A stretch of 64,000 nucleotides of DNA from Parasitella parasitica. Its lineage: Eukaryota > Mucoromycota > Mucoromycetes > Mucorales > Mucoraceae. Below the pieces are notes generated by a model that was not told the origin of the DNA, did no database searches, and saw only the letters and a program-made list of their open reading frames with translations. Location: assembly GCA_025201805.1 (NCBI GenBank), contig MU619314.1, forward strand, positions 62,001 through 126,000, read 5' to 3'. Positions 60,798 to 64,000 of the stretch are shown piece after piece (the first letter of the stretch is position 1; each line of letters starts with the position of its first letter). Both the position numbers and the translations under genes were made by a program.

Positions 60798-63700
60798 TTA
60801 GTATTCTCGACCATCATAGTAGACCTGGAAATCGTCGTCATCGTCATCATCGTCATCATCGAAATATTCCGCTTCTGACTCATCACTATGATCTGAATTC
60901 TTCATGGATTTGATGCGAGTGAGTACATTATCCAATGTAGACGGCTTTCGGCAAAGTTTATTGTTGTTGACGGAGCCTACGCCAATATCTGCCGTGTCAT
61001 CGTGTTTGTTTTCAAAGTCTCTTCTGCCATAAAAGGAGCCACGATTCACGGAATCAGTGGGCCCTATTGATTGCCGTGCGCTTGGATGACGGGACACAGG
61101 AATCATGATAGCAGGCACATAGCTATTGTGATGTGAGTCTGGTTTAGTCAGTCTATTTGACAGTATACTAATACGCTCTTCTTCGTCACTGAATAACCCT
61201 TCGGCTTTTGTGTCTGTGTCTACTAAGGGGAATGGCAAGGGAATCTCTTTGATTGCACGATACTGGCCACAGTTGTTGAGATGCTGTCGAGTAAAAGAGT
61301 GTCAAAAGTTGTATTCTCAAACAACTTGATACATGTGTAATTATATACCTCATTCTCAAGGCGGAAAAAATTCCATTGGACCCTTCTATATGCCTCTAAC
61401 AATGCAACCAAAATGCCTAATAGCTGGCCATTCATACGCAATTTGACTATGCTCAGCGTCCAAGAGAATCGCAGCAAGACGTTTACAGGCACGGCGGTAT
61501 AATATGTCTAAACAGTAAAATGAGCACAATTAGCATCATGTGGGGTCACATGAAGTTACACAATCCAAAACGTAAAAAGATCAATGTTACCCATCTATAA
61601 AACACTAGCTCATCTCTTAGTAAAAAGTGCTTGCTGTTTCGACTCATCAAGCCCCAATCCATTTTGATGTCCCATGCGGATGTGTACAAGGAGTTGCACA
61701 AACATGTTACGATCCATATTGCTGTCATTGACGTAGATGCTATTTTCGTTAGTTTGTTAGTTTCAGATGCTTGACACAAACTCGCTGAGTAACTTACGGT
61801 ACATGCGTCTTAGGCCTGTGACAATTGCAGCCATGATGCTACTAGAGTACTTGGCTGCATTAAACAGATGCACCTTTTCATTTGAATCTCGATATCTTCG
61901 AAAGCATTGCAATAGCCGCCACCAAGGAGGCAAGCAGGCTAGGAATGGAGCAACCCATACTTGCGACATGTTACAATTGCCGCCCAGGTCCGTCCAATGC
62001 CATGAATATGCGCAGAAGAAGTAAGAGGATGTCCACAAGGAATAGCTCAAGCTATTGAGCTCGTCTGCAATGAAGAAGTCTCTAAACTCTACGGGGAAGC
62101 AATACGACAGCAGGATGCGTCCTATTGCTACACCAAGCCACTTTCGAGCAGAACAGTAAAGTATATCGAATGGACAGAACATCATGGCCATCAAAATAAC
62201 AAACAGTATCAACGGACACAATTCAGAGGGTATAACCGGAGAAAACAGCTGCGAGAAGTCGGTGTAAATGACAAATGAGCTGACGAGCAGCATAATCACG
62301 GGCAATTCTGCAAATTGGTGATAATCCAGATTGTGTCTTGGGTCTAACTCAAAGATAAATTTGTAGTTGATTCGTGACCTATGCCATACAATCAGGTTGA
62401 CCGAAAATCCAAGACAAAATAAAATGGGAAGCAAGAAGCATGCATATATTTGTATGTTGGTTTGTAGGTTTAGCAATTGTCTCGACGTCTTTGGATCAAT
62501 AGCAAGGTGGAATGCTTGTATCAACAGAGGTATGGCCATGCCCAAGAAAATGCCAATGCGAAGCGTAGTCGAATGATAGTCCTGCGAAATATGCAAGCAT
62601 TAGAGAAACAAGGTTTCTAACATTGAGCAGCGCATGATTACCTCATTCTTCTCAGGTGCTCTCAATTTGCGCATGCCACGTCTGCGATGACCATCAGCAA
62701 ATTCATTTATATACAAATTCTATATGCAAATGTAACCTTAAATTAATCAGGTCATAATGTTTTAAAAAAACTGTCAAGGCATACCTCCGTTTCCTTTATG
62801 ATATAATCAAGGTTGGTTGTGCTGGCCCACTGATGTTTTTTTATGGTTTGAGTGTACAAATCACTTGCTTTCCAGCCAGCTATTTTGTCAAATTTTTTGA
62901 GAATCTTCTGAAAGCCGGTTTCATTAAGCGTCTTGTAAGACTTTAAAAACTCTAAACTTCGATAATATTCAGTAACTGCTTTCTTCAGTCGATTTCTTGC
63001 AACATTATAGCTAATTCTTTGATCTCCAAGATAATCAAAATTGGACGATAGCTCTGATAATGTGTAGGATTGTGTGTGTGGATCTTGATATTTAAACCAG
63101 CTGTAGAGCCGGTGATGGCCGTTCATTTCAGGGGGAGGCGGCAAATTTTCTGGTTGAGTGGCCTTTTTTAATTTTGTTTAGTCATTCTTTAATATATACA
63201 TAGATCAAAAACTTTATATGAAATATAAATACCCCTAAATTCACTAGATGACGCCCATATTCGGCTATAAACTGCATTTGAACATTCAATGCATCCAACT
63301 TTAACCTTGATTCATTTTCTTTCTCTATGTGCGTGTAGGAAAAGTGTCAAATGCTACTACTACTACTATCCCCCCCTTTTTATACACAAGTACCATTGTA
63401 AAACCTTGATATTTTATCTAATTCAATGTCAAGGGAATCAAAAAAACTTCTTTCTGATGGACTAGCATGAAACAAAACTTGGTCTAAAACGGACAGGGTT
63501 GCTGTTGTTGAGGTTGGAAATGATGCTTGCCGAGAAGATGGCCGGTCTTCATCATGTCTACTGCTAAATCTCGAGGACATTCGACTCAAAATAGATTGAG
63601 GCCGTCTATTGCTCGTCTGGTTGCTGAGCCAAAGGTAGTTGTCGTTGCTATCCTCTAATTCTTGGAAAGCATTGTCTAGTTGAATAGCTGCCCTTCTCTC

Positions 63701-63872
63701 TTTGTATTTGCGAAACTATCGAAAGTGTCAGTGGGGTGTCCATTGGGGAACTTGTATGCACTGCACTTACTCTTTCAACTTGCTTTAATTTTTTTTTCAA
63801 GCCCTTGTAGCTGATGTATGCTTTCCTCCACTCAGGCACACTTTCGCTCTCTAGATATTTGGCAAATTTCAT
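60798..63872 (-). CDS. SYG1: Syg1/XPR1-type phosphate exporter (SPX-EXS)
   Basis: Membrane protein exporting inorganic phosphate, gated by inositol pyrophosphates bound to its SPX domain. The minus-strand ATG at 63872 starts the SPX domain, MKFAKYLESESVPEWRKAYI then YKGLKKKLKQVE with the Lys cluster; further SPX parts are SFFDSLDIELDKISRFYNG, ENESRLKLDALNVQMQF, and YNVARNRLKKAVTEYYRSLEFLKSY followed by ILKKFDKIAG. Several membrane helices follow (LRIGIFLGMAIPLLIQAF; IYACFLLPILFCLGFSVNLIVW) and the EXS domain with FRDFFIADELNSLSYSL, CNMSQVWVAPFLACLPPWWRLLQCFRRYRD and an ending RVQWNFFRLENEH. The tail is Ser-rich and acidic with a run of ten Asp (60846-60875 region). About eight introns; complete. 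Confidence 0.93.
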
Positions 63873-64000
63873 TTGCTAAAACGAGATTCAACACAAGATG
63901 AACACAATAGAAGATTATTTCGGTGCCTTTTTTTTAAGAAACTTTCTCGGAGAAAAGAGCACAGTCTATATATGTGTATAATACAACAGAATATTGTGTT

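Overview
The window is 64 kb of nuclear DNA from a filamentous fungus, most probably an early-diverging one of the Mucoromycota (Mucorales-like). The grounds are: AT-rich intergenic DNA with long poly-A/poly-T tracts; genes broken by many short GT-AG introns (about 50-110 nt); a myosin-motor/cytochrome b5/chitin synthase fusion; fungal nitrate and nitrite reductases; a metacaspase; and an Opi1-type regulator. The species cannot be named from the sequence. Two runs of N (5235-5244 and 48785-48954) lie in poly-T tracts and are assembly gaps.

Layout. 0.8-7 kb, plus strand: a peptide:N-glycanase carrying a C-terminal L-type lectin domain, a secreted/membrane-anchored DUF7137-like protein, and GDP-mannose pyrophosphorylase. 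7.3-12.1 kb, minus: a CHD/Mi-2/Mit1-type chromatin remodeller, divergent from the chitin synthase (12.6-18.8 kb) across a 489-bp promoter holding 108 consecutive T. 19-27 kb: an ankyrin protein, a metacaspase and a kinase-like protein with degraded catalytic motifs. 30-36.4 kb: nitrate reductase and nitrite reductase in tandem, each behind a cluster of GATA sites, with no nitrate transporter in the window. 37.8-47.6 kb: an Mdm1/SNX13-like tether, a lone UBP zinc finger, a small PPxY membrane protein, the tRNA methyltransferase Trm10 and the SUMO E1 subunit Aos1. 49-50.6 kb: a pepsin-like protein lacking its second catalytic Asp. 52.3-56.4 kb: Rbx1, an Fmp32/MCUR1-like mitochondrial protein, a ZMAT5/U11-U12-20K homologue and Opi1. 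56.9-63.9 kb, minus: ribosomal protein L7 with a box C/D snoRNA in its second intron, a LYR-like protein, and a Syg1/XPR1 phosphate exporter.

Functional links. Several genes bear on the cell wall and glycosylation (GDP-mannose pyrophosphorylase, chitin synthase, PNGase, perhaps the Rcr-like protein). Two form a nitrate-assimilation pair. Several belong to ubiquitin/SUMO pathways (Rbx1, Aos1, ZnF-UBP, the PPxY protein). Apart from the nitrate pair the order looks like ordinary fungal gene order. Large AT-rich intergenic blocks (27.1-30.0, 36.4-37.8, 44.9-46.1, 47.6-49.1, 50.6-52.3, 58.4-59.3 kb) hold no gene I can support. Exon joins were made by eye from GT-AG sites, frame continuity and family similarity; they have no transcript support.
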